Shown here piece after piece: positions 22,436-32,684 of a DNA stretch of 64,000 nt. Position numbers and translations under genes: made by a program. Every line of letters starts with the position of its first letter. The stretch's first letter is position 1. Location of the stretch: NCBI GenBank assembly GCA_009823505.1, contig VZQC01007982.1, forward strand, positions 4,714,673 to 4,778,672. The letters run 5' to 3'. Source of the DNA: Rhizomys pruinosus (Eukaryota > Chordata > Mammalia > Rodentia > Spalacidae). Under the pieces are notes generated by a model that saw only the letters and a program-made list of their open reading frames with translations, had not been told where the DNA came from and did no database searches.

Positions 22436-23185
22436 TATGACTTCACACCCATAAGAATGCTTATGGTTTAAGAGCAAAGAAACAAAAACTAGGGGGCCTG
22501 GAGAGATGGCTCAGTGGTTGGGAGCACTGACTGCTCTTGCAGAGAACCCGGGTTCAATTTTCCAGCACCCACATGGCGGCTAAGAACTGTCTTTAAGCCA
22601 GGCGTGGTGGCACAGGCCTTCAATCTTAGCACTCGGAAGGCAGAGGCAAGCAGATCGCTGTGAGTTCAAGGCCAGCCTGGTCTACAGAGTGAGTTCCAGG
22701 CCAGCTGCGGCTGGGGAGGACCCAGTCTAAAAAAAAAAAAAAAAACCAGGAAATTGCAAATTTTGACAAGGACATAGAGAAACTAAACCTTTATACATTA
22801 TTGGTAGGAATATAAAATAGTGCATCCACTTCAGAAAACAATTGGCTGTTCCTCAAAAGGTTAAACAAGGAATCACCATTGTTCAGCAGTTCCATTTCTA
22901 GGTATATGCCAAAAAAGAATTTTAAGCAGGGACTTTAATACTTGTACAGCAATATTCATAGCAGCAACCCAACTGTCCCTCAAGAGATGAATGGACAGAC
23001 AAAACTTGATATGAGTATGTGGTAGAATATTATTCAGCCTAAATAATGAAATTCTGTTACATACTCCAGCAAAAATGAATCTTGAAAACATTGTAAGTAA
23101 AATAAAGTCAGGTACAAATAAAGATTATGATGCCAATCATGAGCTACCTAGACTAGGTAGTTTCATAGACACAGACGTGTACAGT
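22436..23185 (+). mobile_element. Old L1 (L1M-type) 3' remnant, sense, split by a composite SINE
   Basis: Matches the L1 order: CTTCACACCCATAAGAATGC, then after the insertion GACAAGGACATAGAGAAAC, CAGCAGTTCCATTTCTAGG, AATATTCATAGCAGCA, AATATTATTCAGCCT. No intact frame. Confidence 0.8.
22494..22740 (+). mobile_element. Composite SINE: B2 tRNA-like head fused to a full B1 (copy 1)
   Basis: 22494-22596 is the first roughly 100 bases of B2, with A- and B-box regions and GAACTGTCTTTAA at the end. At 22597 a complete B1 starts (GCCAGGCGTGGTGG) and runs to an A tail. The B2 body and tail are absent. The L1 target AAAAACTAGG/AAAAACCAGG (22484-22493, 22741-22750, one mismatch) brackets the whole structure, so it inserted as one unit. 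The same junction is found in the copy at 23764-24010. Confidence 0.88.
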
Positions 23186-23195
23186 GGGAAGCAGT

Positions 23196-23200
<5 letters not shown>

Positions 23201-23248
<48 letters not shown>
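23201..23248. repeat. (GA)24 microsatellite
   Basis: Pure GA dinucleotide run of 48 bases, directly after the L1 remnant. Confidence 0.98.
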
Positions 23249-23251
<3 letters not shown>

Positions 23252-23433
23252 ATGGGGATGTGCCATATGGCCTGATACTGACCAGTTCTGCAGATCCATT
23301 GCTTTGAAACCATTTTTACTGTTTCCTTCATAATTCCATGTGGTCTGCTGAAAATGTAGGGTTTTTTTCCCTTCCTTCCAGTAGATCACAGAATTATTTA
23401 AATTATAAGTGGAGACAATTTTGTGCATCTTTT

Positions 23434-23603
23434 GCAGAATTCTCTAAAATGAATTCTTGTCAGACTTCTTTAAAGATTATAATTGTGTGGTAAAATTAAG
23501 TTAAACAGGTTTAACACTCTTGGCAAAATTCTCTTAAATGAATTCTTGTCAGATCAAGCTCTTTAAAGATTTTTTAAAATGTATGGTAAAACTTAAGCTT
23601 AAG
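23434..23603. repeat. Imperfect tandem duplication of about 88 bp
   Basis: GCAGAATTCTCTAAAATGAA...CTTTAAAGAT...GGTAAAA at 23434 recurs, diverged, at 23522 (GCAAAATTCTCTTAAATGAA). The copies differ by substitutions and small indels, so it is an old duplication. Confidence 0.85.
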
Positions 23604-23763
23604 GGGCTTATAGTTCTTTGCTTTCTTTGGGGTTCTTTTTGTTGGCCAGATGGCTATGTAGGGGGCTCTTTCCATGGGTTCAGTACCTAAAGCCTACACC
23701 TTGTGACTTATGCTTTCTGTCCCTGGCTGTGTCATGTAATCTCTGGCCACTGCATGAGGGCCT

Positions 23764-24010
23764 TTTTTGTTGTTGTTTTTAAATTTTATTTTTGAGACAG
23801 GGTCTCCCTGTAGCCCCAGCTAGCCTGGAACTCACTTTGCAGACCAGGCTGGCCTTGAACTCAGAGATCCACCTGCCTCTGGATTAAAGGCATGTGCCAC
23901 CAAGCCCGGCTTAAAGACGGTTCTTAGACACCATGTGGGTGCTGGGAATCGAACCTGGGTCCTCTGCAAGAGCAGTCGGTGCTCTTAACCACTGAACCAT
24001 CTCTCCAGCC
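23764..24010 (-). mobile_element. Composite SINE: B2 head fused to B1 (copy 2), antisense
   Basis: Read on the minus strand: B2 head 24010-23911 ending in AAGAACCGTCTTTAA, then B1 from 23910 (GCCGGGCTTGGTGG) to a T-rich (A-tail) end at 23764. The junction is the same as in copy 1. The B1 part has a small deletion near 23880. A full B2 lies directly upstream on the same strand, and one target duplication encloses both. Confidence 0.88.
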
Positions 24011-24223
24011 TATTTTTTTTTTATATGTATGAATGTACTGTCTGCATGTAAGTTTGTGCATCCATGTTGTGCAACACCGTGGAGGTTAGAAGAGGGTGCT
24101 GGATTCCTGTGGAACTGGACTTAAAAGATGGTTCTCAGCCTCCATGTGGGTGCTGGGGATCGAACCTGGGTCCTCTGCAAGAGCAGTTGGTGCTTTTAAC
24201 TCCTAGGCCATCTCTCCAGCCCC
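24011..24223 (-). mobile_element. B2 SINE abutting the composite SINE, antisense
   Basis: Complete B2 without the 17-bp duplication. CATGAGGGCCT is found at 23753-23763 and 24224-24234, i.e. outside this B2 together with the composite SINE. No copy of the target lies between them. Confidence 0.9.
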
Positions 24224-24234
24224 CATGAGGGCCT

Positions 24235-26355
24235 GTTACTTCTGAGTTTGTTACCTCACCTTCACCACGTAATTATTCTGTTGCCTATGGAGTGTCTTCA
24301 TTGTACTTTCAAAATAAGTTGAAGATAAAGGCTACATAAAAGTTCAAATCTAGAAAGACAAAATAATTCTGGTGTAGCTAGAAAACTTGAAGTTCTGAGA
24401 TATCTCAAGGGATATTGGCTGTATCTTTAACAGGCTGGAAACACAACTCAAGACTGACTGTGAACTAACCACCCATCTCCCAGTTTGAGTCTAGTGTCTG
24501 ATTTCCATGTCATCCTGGCTCTCTTCCTGGGATTCTTAGAAACCCTATTTGAATGTATTCTCCTATTCACTGAAGAAAAGCTGGGAAATACAGAAGAATG
24601 GTCAAGTCTCCTAGCTGACATTTTTGGTATATAGACATTCAGTGTTTTTTTCAGTCCACATAATTACTATCACACAGTGTGCACAATGTAATGGTAGTTT
24701 ATTTCACCCCACTACATAACATGGATAAAAATAAGCTATACCAAACATTTTTCTACGATATCACATTTCTACACTGAATAATTTCTTAGGACTCCATAGC
24801 TTTCATAATGTATCTGCTTTATAATTTAATACATCAGAGAGTTTAGAAAATAAATCTGTAGCCAGGCAGCTTTAGATATCCCACTAAGGTTACTGCAACA
24901 CATAAAACTCTACCAGGCTCTTTCACACACACAAAATCATTCCGTCAAGGATCAAATCAAATCCTGGAAGGAATGATCTTGTGTGTGAAATGGTTATAGC
25001 TGTTGATCAGTTGTTCATGTTGTGGTTTCTGTGCTTCCTTCCAGTTGTTAGGCAGCGATTGTGGATTCCTGTCAAACGAGACGTCTACTATGTATTCAAC
25101 ATGAGGCAGTTCATATTTTTTTCTCAGTCTGTTGCTTTCCTGTCTGAGGAGGTTTAGCAAATCTCAGTGAGCTAGAGGGAAGTGGGACCGTCATCCAGTG
25201 CTGGAAGCGCACCACAGACATGCCTAGGGCCCCAGCTCTGCACACTTGGATTAGACTTCTCCATAAATACATTTGTCTTGATTGTCACATTCCACCCAGG
25301 GTTAGACCTACATGCATAAAAAATGGCTCCAAGCCTGGCTTTCAAAGCTCTTTGCCTCCCCTGTCACTTTTTAACCATCCAGCTCAGAGACATTTTTGCA
25401 TTATATCTATCAAAGATGATTAAGGGGCTGGAAGTGTTGATTTATAAGGACATGTTAAGAAAACTAAATATTTACAACCTGACTGACTGACAGCCCAGGG
25501 GAAGATATTATAGATGTCTTCTGTTCCCAAATCATGAAGGAGACTTCGTTTTTGCTTTTCCTAGTAACTAGATTTTAAGGGCATCTAAATTCAGAGAAAG
25601 TTTTCTGAGGATGACATCACTTATGCTAATTAGACTCTCTTGGCAGTTAAGAATTGCATTTAGCAGCTACTAACAGTAACAAAGAGGACTTCATTTTCTC
25701 TCCTCTGACATGAAGCCCAGAAGCATATTGTCTGGGACTGTAGAGCAGCCCTGTGATGTCGCAGGAATGCTGGTGCCCTCTTATCTTGGGACTCCATTAT
25801 TCTCAGCAGTGACTTCCACTCTCAAGGTCATCTGGTGTTTGAGAAAAACTGCTGCAGCTCAGTTGCTATGGCTGCATGCCAGAAAGGGAGTAGGCAGCAG
25901 TGGTCCCTGCCAAGCAAGATTACCCCAGAGAGCTGTCTCCTGAGCTGATCTGATTTTAGGTCACATGACACTAGTGCCGTGTCTGCAAGAGGGACAGGGG
26001 GATGTAGTGGGCGTTTTTGTTTGTTTCATTTTGTTTTTATGTTGGGCATATTGCCAGCTCCAACAATATTAAGCTCCTTTTGCCAGGCAGGACTGGGGTA
26101 ATGAGTACTAAGTGGGAAACTAGTGATTTCTATCACAAGAATTCACCTGTAAAGTAACTATATTGCTAGAATTTTTCATTTGCAAAACAGTTGTGAACAG
26201 TCATGACTCATTTCCCTTTCCTCACCCCTGCCTTTGTAAATTTACTGATCATTACATACTTGGGTTGACTCTAAATAGTCACATCAACAGACCAAAGAAT
26301 AAAAATATCTACAACTTCAAATTTTTACTAAATCTAAAGCATTGTGTTATACACT
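24235..26355. other. Largely unique intronic sequence
   Basis: Holds the hairpin at 24921-24990 and otherwise no recognised transposon. A minus-strand frame at 24957-25160 gives a protein-like text but has no identifiable domain. Confidence 0.5.
24921..24990 (+). ncRNA. Candidate pre-miRNA-like hairpin
   Basis: Arms TTTCACACACACAAAATCAT and ATGATCTTGTGTGTGAAA face each other. 24926-24943 pairs with 24970-24987 (18 positions, one A-C mismatch). A 2-nt bulge lets 24921-24923 pair with 24988-24990. A small internal loop (24944-24947 / 24966-24969) follows, then AGGAT (24948-24952) pairs with ATCCT (24961-24965) around an 8-nt loop. Size and shape fit a microRNA precursor on the Exoc4 strand. 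A short foldback transposon is the alternative. I cannot match it to a known miRNA. Confidence 0.4.
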
Positions 26356-26368
26356 TAAATATTCCTAG

Positions 26369-26561
26369 GCAGGCTAGAGAGATGGCTCAGCAGCGAAGAG
26401 CCCTAGCTTCTTGCAGAAGACCCACATGGTGGTCAGTAATTGTCTATAACTCCAGTTCCAGGGAATCCAGCACCCTCTTCTGTCCTCTGTGGACATTGAA
26501 CAACACTTACATACATGCAGATATAACACTTATACACAGAAAATAATAAATATAAAAAAAA
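26369..26561 (+). mobile_element. B2 SINE with a head deletion
   Basis: The head has lost part of the B-box region (CTTGCAGAAGACCCACATGG). The body is B2-like and ends in AAAATAATAAATATAAAA. ATTCCTAG flanks it near 26361 and 26562. Confidence 0.85.
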
Positions 26562-26718
26562 ATTCCTAGCCAAGGGATCTAAGCAGAGGAAATAGAAGTC
26601 ACCATGAGTTGCTAGTAATGGAATTAGGAGTGCCATATGCTGGTTTGCTATTGGTCTGCTTTCTACTTTCACAATTATTATTTTCCAATAAAAAGCTTTC
26701 AGAATCACCATACCTGAT

Positions 26719-27123
26719 TGTTCTAATTTGTCTTCCATTGCTGTGACAAAACACTCTGACCAACACCAACTGGGGAGGAAAGGGTTTATTCAGCTTACAT
26801 CTCCCAGGTCACAGTTCATCACTCAGGGAGCCCAAGGCAGGAACTCAGGGCAGGAACCTGGAGGCAGGAGCTGAAGCACTGGCCATGGAGGAATGCTGCT
26901 TACTGGCTTGCTCCTGGCTCATGCCCAGCCTACCTTCTTATACGGTACACTACAACCTGCCCAGGGTGGCATCACTCATTGTGGGCTGGGTCCTCCCACA
27001 TTGCTTGACAATCAAGACAATACTCCACAGATGTGGCCACAGGCTAATCCAATGGAGCCAATTCCCCAATTGAGGCTCCCTCAACCCAGGTGTGTCAAGT
27101 TGACACTAATGCTATCCAGCACA
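26719..27123 (-). mobile_element. Solo LTR, antisense, with 5-bp target duplication
   Basis: A 405-bp element with TG...CA ends on both strands. It contains a reversed polyadenylation-type AGGGTTTATTC. Perfect CTGAT target duplications lie at 26714-26718 and 27124-27128. The same family is present in the other orientation at 50984-51392. A 5-bp duplication plus TG/CA ends fits an ERVL/MaLR-type solo LTR; I do not give a family name with confidence. Confidence 0.8.
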
Positions 27124-27128
27124 CTGAT

Positions 27129-28319
27129 CCTCACATTACTTTAGTAAAGGTCAGTGCCATCACCCATAGATGCATTGCACAGAAAAGTTAAGCGTCCCAC
27201 CACGAGCAAACAGCAAACTCAGGCTTCATGCCGGGGTTTCCTGCCTGACTTTGAAACTGGGGCACTAATCTTTGCACAAGCATCCCTTGGGGACTAGTTA
27301 AAAATGTGACACTTGGGGAGTCACGCCAGCACCTTTTCCCAGACTCAGTGTGGTCTTTGCCATCCACGTGCTCAGCCCACTGTGCTTATTTCCCCTTTAG
27401 TTACAAATTGCCCAGAAGCCAATCTCTGTGGCTTCATTTTTAAAGGTAACCCTCTGTTGAAACAAGGTCAATCTTGCATCATGGCTTGATAACGTAAACG
27501 CTTTTAATAAGCACTTAATTCACAGCAGCAGTTTATGTCACAGTGAACATCTGCTCAGGGGCTGGGTCTTAAATGCCTGCGTGTCCATGCAGCATCTTTC
27601 CGGCTGTATCTCACGTGTTATGTTCAGTGCTTGCTTCAAACTTAAATTGGGTTGTTCCACTTAAAGCCCTCACTTCTGCTCACTGTGGAGTTTTTGAATT
27701 TTGAAAGCTTTAGGACTTAGAAAGAACTCAGGTGCCTCCCACTCCAGCATGGGCTCTGCTTGTTCACTGTGCGGAACTTCTCTCCCCACCTCCCTACGCA
27801 TCTTGTCCTCTCTCTTCTCTCTCTCCTCTCCCTTCTCTTCCTCCTCTATCCTCTCTTCCTCCTCCACTCTCCCTTCTTCCCCTCCCTCTCTTCTCTCCAT
27901 CTCAGCTCTGACTTCTCATAGAGACTGAGCCTTCTTCACTTGAGATCATTTGAAGATATTTTCTAGCCACCAGATTAACTTTGTTGCTTTCTGTTTACTA
28001 CAATAAACTGAAAAGCTGGGGCAGAAGCAAGGAAATAGCCCACGAGAGAATGAACTCCAAGTTCTCCCCAGAACTCTTCACTGTATGTCTGTGCCTAGGC
28101 TAGCTCCTGCTGAAAGTATGGTGATCGTGCTAACTTCATTCTTATTCTAAGGACTCCTCCCCTAGCAGATGACTGTTAGCAGTCCTGTGATAACTGTCTC
28201 CCAAAGCTGAGCCTTGGGAAAGAACATGCTGTGAAATAGTGACTATAGCTGTCACTGAGGTATGCTCATCTCAGCCCTTATCAAGCAGTAGTTAAGGTTG
28301 TTTCTGATTTGTGTTTCAG
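27129..28319. other. Exoc4: Intron end before the second Exoc4 exon
   Basis: Unique sequence with a pyrimidine-rich tract at 27805-27902 and no recognised transposon. 27300-27660 has a balanced, non-repetitive composition and is a candidate conserved element. The acceptor region just before 28320 is T-rich. Confidence 0.5.
27805..27902. repeat. CT-rich low-complexity tract
   Basis: About 100 bases of almost pure C and T on the + strand, 420 bases upstream of the exon acceptor. It opens spurious frames on both strands. Confidence 0.9.
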
Positions 28320-28498
28320 GGCTGCCTTTGGCAAGGAGTCTGAAGTTCTAATTGGAAACCTTGGTGACAAACTCATCCCTCCACAAGACATCCTCCGAGA
28401 CGTCAGTGACCTCAAAGCCTTGGCCAACATGCACGAAAGCCTGGAATGGCTGGCGGGTCGAACAAAGTCAGCCTTCTCCAATCTTTCCACATCCCAGA
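28320..28498 (+). CDS. Exoc4: Exoc4 (Sec8) internal coding exon, downstream of the pair
   Basis: This 179-base internal exon directly follows the exon at 988-1143. The acceptor TTTCAG ends at 28319. The first base G completes the arginine codon begun by the upstream exon, giving the continuous peptide [17 protein letters not shown]. The frame continues through [17 protein letters not shown] and [16 protein letters not shown] to SNLSTSQ. The donor GTAAGT starts at 28499, leaving one base (A) of the next codon; this fits the methionine that follows STSQ in Sec8. No stop or frameshift is present. The segment is predicted helical and belongs to the C-terminal helical bundles used for subunit packing in the exocyst. 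The following exon was not found in the remaining 35.5 kb, as expected for this very long gene. Confidence 0.95.
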
Positions 28499-29120
28499 GT
28501 AAGTTCCTAGTAGGGCAATGACTGTGGGGACCAGAAGCCAGCCCAAGTGCTTTCATTTGAAACATCTGTGTGCCTGTCATCAGACAGAGCCTGTCCCCAG
28601 GTTGTCAGATCCATGTGGAGATTCTGTTTATGTTTCATCTCTCTTACTTGGAGATTCTGAAGAACTAATCTGGTTCTCCTGCTTGGGTATGGGAAGCCAA
28701 GAAAGACTCATGCTAACATGGCTTCATATTAAACCCCACAAGACTGGACAACTTAAAGTCTCAAGTACAGAAAACAATTCCTTTTGTTCTCCTTCCAGTA
28801 ATTTCTCCTAGGCAGAAACTCTCAGAACTCAAGGCTGAGTGCACAGATGCATTCTTATTTAACTAAATAAAAGCTTATAAAACGTATCTAAAAAGAAAAT
28901 AATAAAAGTGATTAAGGTATAGAAAATTGTTGTACTTATTATAAGGACAACAATTTATTCAGGAAAAGAGCTAACTGAGGGACAGCAATTAGAGATTTCA
29001 AGGAAACTGACGAATAAGGTACAAAGATATTTTTCTTTATCTATCAAAGACCAACAGTTCTGAGAAAAAGAATTGGAAGATTTAAAGGCCATACTTTATA
29101 ACTATAGAATAAGTACTCCT
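28499..29120. other. Unique intronic sequence
   Basis: Starts with the exon donor. No recognised repeat or further exon. Confidence 0.5.
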
Positions 29121-29121
29121 G

Positions 29122-29297
29122 ATAAAGATTTATTTATTTATGTGTATGTGAGTGCCTGTATGTGCATGTGTTCTGCTCACATACACAGTATCTGCAGAAG
29201 CCCTAGCACGGGAGTTGCACATAGCTGTGAACTGCCCTGTGGGTGTGGGACCTAGCACATGTCCTCTGCAAGAGCAGCAGCCATCTCTCCAGCCACC
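29122..29297 (-). mobile_element. Degenerate B2/B3-type SINE, antisense
   Basis: Reversed SINE head GTCCTCTGCAAGAGCAGCAGCCATCTCTCCAGCC at 29260-29295 is clear. The body is diverged. Confidence 0.7.
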
Positions 29298-31503
29298 AGT
29301 AAGTGGTTTTTAAAAAGCACTAATTCCAGAGTATAGAGAATATATGATGTAAAGTAGAGATCAGGGGCAACTCATGTGAAATGGGAATAAAGGAGAAAAC
29401 AAGTTTAGATGTGTAAATGGAGAAACAAAAACAGAATAACAAAAATCACAACAGCAGGAATAAGAAAGCAGCAAGGTCATGTCCAAATTTCATATTAGTT
29501 AGCCATAAGATGACTGTTAGGAGAATCTGCTTATGTTTATTGGGACTGTGAACTTTAGAGTAAGTTATTATCACCATCATTTGAGAAATTATTTATTGAG
29601 TAATCTCAATTACAGTCTAGAGATAGAAAAGGAGTGGATGAAATGCGCAGGGAAACTTGTTTCTTGAAATATAGCCCAACCCTGGGGAGTCTCTGAAGGC
29701 TCACTGTCTCTGCCATCTTGTGCTGACCACGTCCTTCTCCCATGGCTGTGTGGAGCAGGGAGAAGAGCCAGGCATGTGCTCCTGGAAATCATGTCATCTG
29801 CTTGAAAACTGTTCTTAAAGTGCTGCTTTTTATTTACACTTTTACTTTTAGACCTCTTAAAATATTTTCTTGAATTATAAAATTATTCATCTTCATTCTC
29901 AGAACTCTGTAAGAATGAAGATGTACATACCTATTAAGGAGAGTTTGGGCACAGCGTTACATTAGAGCAGACTGCATAAAGAGCTATCTGTGAAAGTCCG
30001 CTCCAACTTCATGTGCCTATCATCATACTTCTGTTACGAGCAGTAGCTGAAATTATTCCTTTTTCTCCCAGATCTACTCTGCTGTCCCTCTTACTCTCTA
30101 AAAAAAAAAAAATCTGAATTAATTTTCTCTTCACTAACTGCAAACCTCTCTGAAAAGGAACCAGCTGCCTCTGTTCCTACTTTCCTTGGGCTCCTGTGAA
30201 TGCAGGTATATTTCTCAGTAATGTCTGGAGAGGATTTTCTATTCTTGGTGAGCCATCAGTATCTCGTAGCTCATAATACATTTTTTTTTATTTCAAGTGG
30301 AATAGCATTCCAGTTTTCTAGTCTGTCCCTTCTCAAAGGATTTCAGAAGGCAAGATTTTATAATCTTTAAAGCAACCCACTGAGTGATTCAGACAGGCTA
30401 ACTTGGCATCAATTGTTTTCTAAAGGAGAAAGATGCTCTCTGAGTTACACTCAACTTTGCATTTGCACAATTTAGCTGTTGTGTTCACGTCACTAAGAGT
30501 ACCCAGTAGAGATGTTTAATTCATGTCTTTGATCATCTCTGTTACTCTGATGGGAAGAGCCCGTCTCCCATGCCCCTTAGCACTGTGTCTCATGTGCTCA
30601 GTTCCATTTTATAAGTTGCACCCTCTCAGTGCCTTTCAGGATGGTTATTCCACCCAGTGAGTGATTTAACTGTCTGTCAGTGTGCACTATAATCACTAAT
30701 TCTGGTGTCTACTAAAACGAAGCATCAAGGGAACCTGGTTTACCCTGCTAACAGGCAGCCCAGCTCACCACTTGCCAGTTCTGAATTTCCAGAGAGATGT
30801 CCATTGATGTTTGTCATTTGAACAAAGCAGAGAATTCTCTGTTAATGGGCTACTTTGATTGCTGCATGTCAGCATGACTCTACAACCAGAATAAGGGACA
30901 GCTCATTGTTACTCTTTTGAAAAGTGAACCAAACGATGATAGCAGCTGAAGTATTTCCAAGTCAAAGACTAGACAGCATGAAGAAAACACTGACGTTTTG
31001 CCCAGCACTCAGAGATGCTCAGCAGGATGGGGGATCTGCATAAGATTTTAGGCTTATTTCTTGTTCCACACTCTGATAAATATTTGCTGTGATAAATGGC
31101 ATGTTGCATTCAACTTGTTATAATTGTAATAGACTACAGACAGCTGACAGTCATTTTCATAGTAAGTATCTCTTAAGTGAAACAGCAAAATCATCACTCA
31201 CCTGAAACACTTTTTATGTCCTCCTGAGGAAGGGTGGTGACGGTATGATTGGTAACACATTGTTGAGAAAACCAGAGTGAATGGCATTGCCAAATGTTAT
31301 TTCTCTATTTTAATACTTACCTAAATGTCGCTGTGTCTCCTTTACATACTGAAAGGTCTCCTCACCTCTTCGAGATCCTTACTGCACAAGACATTGCTTT
31401 TACTTTTGTAAAAGCTGTTGTTGATGGTTGCTGATCCATCTCCTGGAGGTGTTCTCCCCTCAACCTTTGCTACACCTGTTCCCCTTAGATCTTTTTCTGT
31501 TGA
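29298..31503. other. Unique intronic sequence (2.2 kb)
   Basis: The longest stretch near the exons without a recognised transposon. No convincing exon was seen. Retention without insertions makes it a reasonable place to look for conserved non-coding elements. Confidence 0.45.
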
Positions 31504-31699
31504 GGGCTGGAGATTCGCTCAGTGGTTAAGAGCACATACTTCTGTTGCAGAAGACCTGCATTCAGTTCCCAGCACACTGTGGGCATCTTACAACTGCCTG
31601 TAACTCTGGCTCCAGGGGGTCTGATATTCTCTTCTGGCCTCTGTGGGTGATTCATCCTTGTGTCTGTCCTCCCACACAGACACAACGCATATAATTAAA
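31504..31699 (+). mobile_element. Older B2-like SINE, sense
   Basis: Head GGGCTGGAGATTCGCTCAGT, diverged body. Its tail is interrupted by the next B2. Confidence 0.8.
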
Positions 31700-31712
31700 G
31701 ATAAAATCTTTT

Positions 31713-31928
31713 AAAATTTGTTTATTATTTTTATGTGTATGAGTGTACTGTCTGCATGTATGTTGGTGCACCCGTGTCATGCAATGCCACAAAGGTCAGA
31801 AGAGGGCATCGGATTTCCCTGGAACTGGACTTAAGATGGTCCTTAGCTGCCATGTGGGTACTGGGAATCAAACCTGGTCCTCTGCAAGAGCAGTCGGCGC
31901 TCTTAACTGCTAGGCCATCTCCAGCCCC
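31713..31928 (-). mobile_element. B2 SINE, antisense, inserted in the tail of another SINE
   Basis: Complete reversed B2. Its target duplication GATAAAATCTTTT (31700-31712 and 31929-31941) lies in the tail of the SINE at 31504, which gives an inverted SINE pair. Confidence 0.92.
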
Positions 31929-31975
31929 GATAAAATCTTTTTAAAAAAAAAAATGAAAAAAATGTTACATTTAAG

Positions 31976-31978
<3 letters not shown>

Positions 31979-32006
<28 letters not shown>
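31979..32006. repeat. (TG)n microsatellite
   Basis: Fourteen TG dinucleotides leading into a B3-type SINE. Confidence 0.97.
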
Positions 32007-32138
32007 ACAGCATCTGTGTGGAAATCAAAGGACAACTGCAGTAGTCAGTTCTCTCCTTCATGTGAGTTCCAGGAATTCAATGCAAATCGTCAGGTTTGGC
32101 AGCAAACCCTTTGACCTACTGAATCAACTTGCTAGCCC
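32007..32138 (-). mobile_element. B3-type SINE, antisense
   Basis: AAATCAAAGGACAACTGCAG, TCAGTTCTCTCCTTCATGTG and TCAGGTTTGGCAGCAAACCC match the B3 order on the reverse strand, next to the TG run typical for this family. Confidence 0.7.
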
Positions 32139-32326
32139 TTTGTATTGCTTTCAGTCTCAAGTAAGTACTTCCCTAGTAACAACTTTAGAAAACTGTTAGC
32201 CCACAATGGTCTGATCTCATACAGAAAGAGCATTGTTATGTGCACCAGAAACTGTCCCGTCAAGGACATAGGTGGACCAACTTCTGGAGTGGAAGCCTCT
32301 GATTCTCCTTATCTAAATATGTCTTT

Positions 32327-32425
32327 GGCAGAGGCAGGTGGATCTTTGTGAGTTCAAGGCCAGCCTGGTCTACAGAGTGAGTTCCAGGACAGCTGGAACA
32401 GGGAGACCCTGTCTCGAAAAAAGAC

Positions 32426-32456
<31 letters not shown>
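32327..32456 (+). mobile_element. 5'-truncated B1 SINE with long A tail
   Basis: Starts at TTGGCAGAGGCAGGTGGATC. The A tail spans about 32427-32456. Confidence 0.88.
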
Positions 32457-32458
<2 letters not shown>

Positions 32459-32465
32459 AAATTTG

Positions 32466-32684
32466 TTTTGGATTGTTTATTTTTATTTATTTATTTATTT
32501 ATTTTGGTATATGAGTAGTTTGCCTGCATGCATGTGAGGACACTCATGTCTTGCAATGCTCACAGAGGCCAGAAGAGGGCAGTGGATCCCTTGGAACCAT
32601 AATTACAGACTTGGCCTCCGTGTGGGTACTGGGAACTGAACCTGCATCCTCTGCAAGAGCAGCTAATGCCATCTCTCCAGCCCC
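32466..32684 (-). mobile_element. Older B2 SINE, antisense
   Basis: TTTA-repeat tail at 32480-32503, reversed body, and a head ending ATCTCTCCAGCCCC with a small head deletion. Confidence 0.85.

Larger units (their letters stand above)
1144..28319 (+). other. Exoc4: Complete Exoc4 intron (27.2 kb)
   Basis: This interval lies between the two recognised exons, with a GT donor (1144-1145) and AG acceptor (28318-28319). It separates two AG|G halves of an arginine codon. It holds most of the SINEs, both minisatellites, the composite SINEs, the hairpin at 24921 and a solo LTR. No additional exon with supported coding potential was found in it. Confidence 0.9.

Noticed and set aside
24957..25160. 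67-codon minus-strand frame with protein-like text
   Set aside because: No recognised family and no second exon or splice sites on the minus strand. One end overlaps the hairpin. A processed pseudogene fragment is possible but cannot be supported without a protein search.
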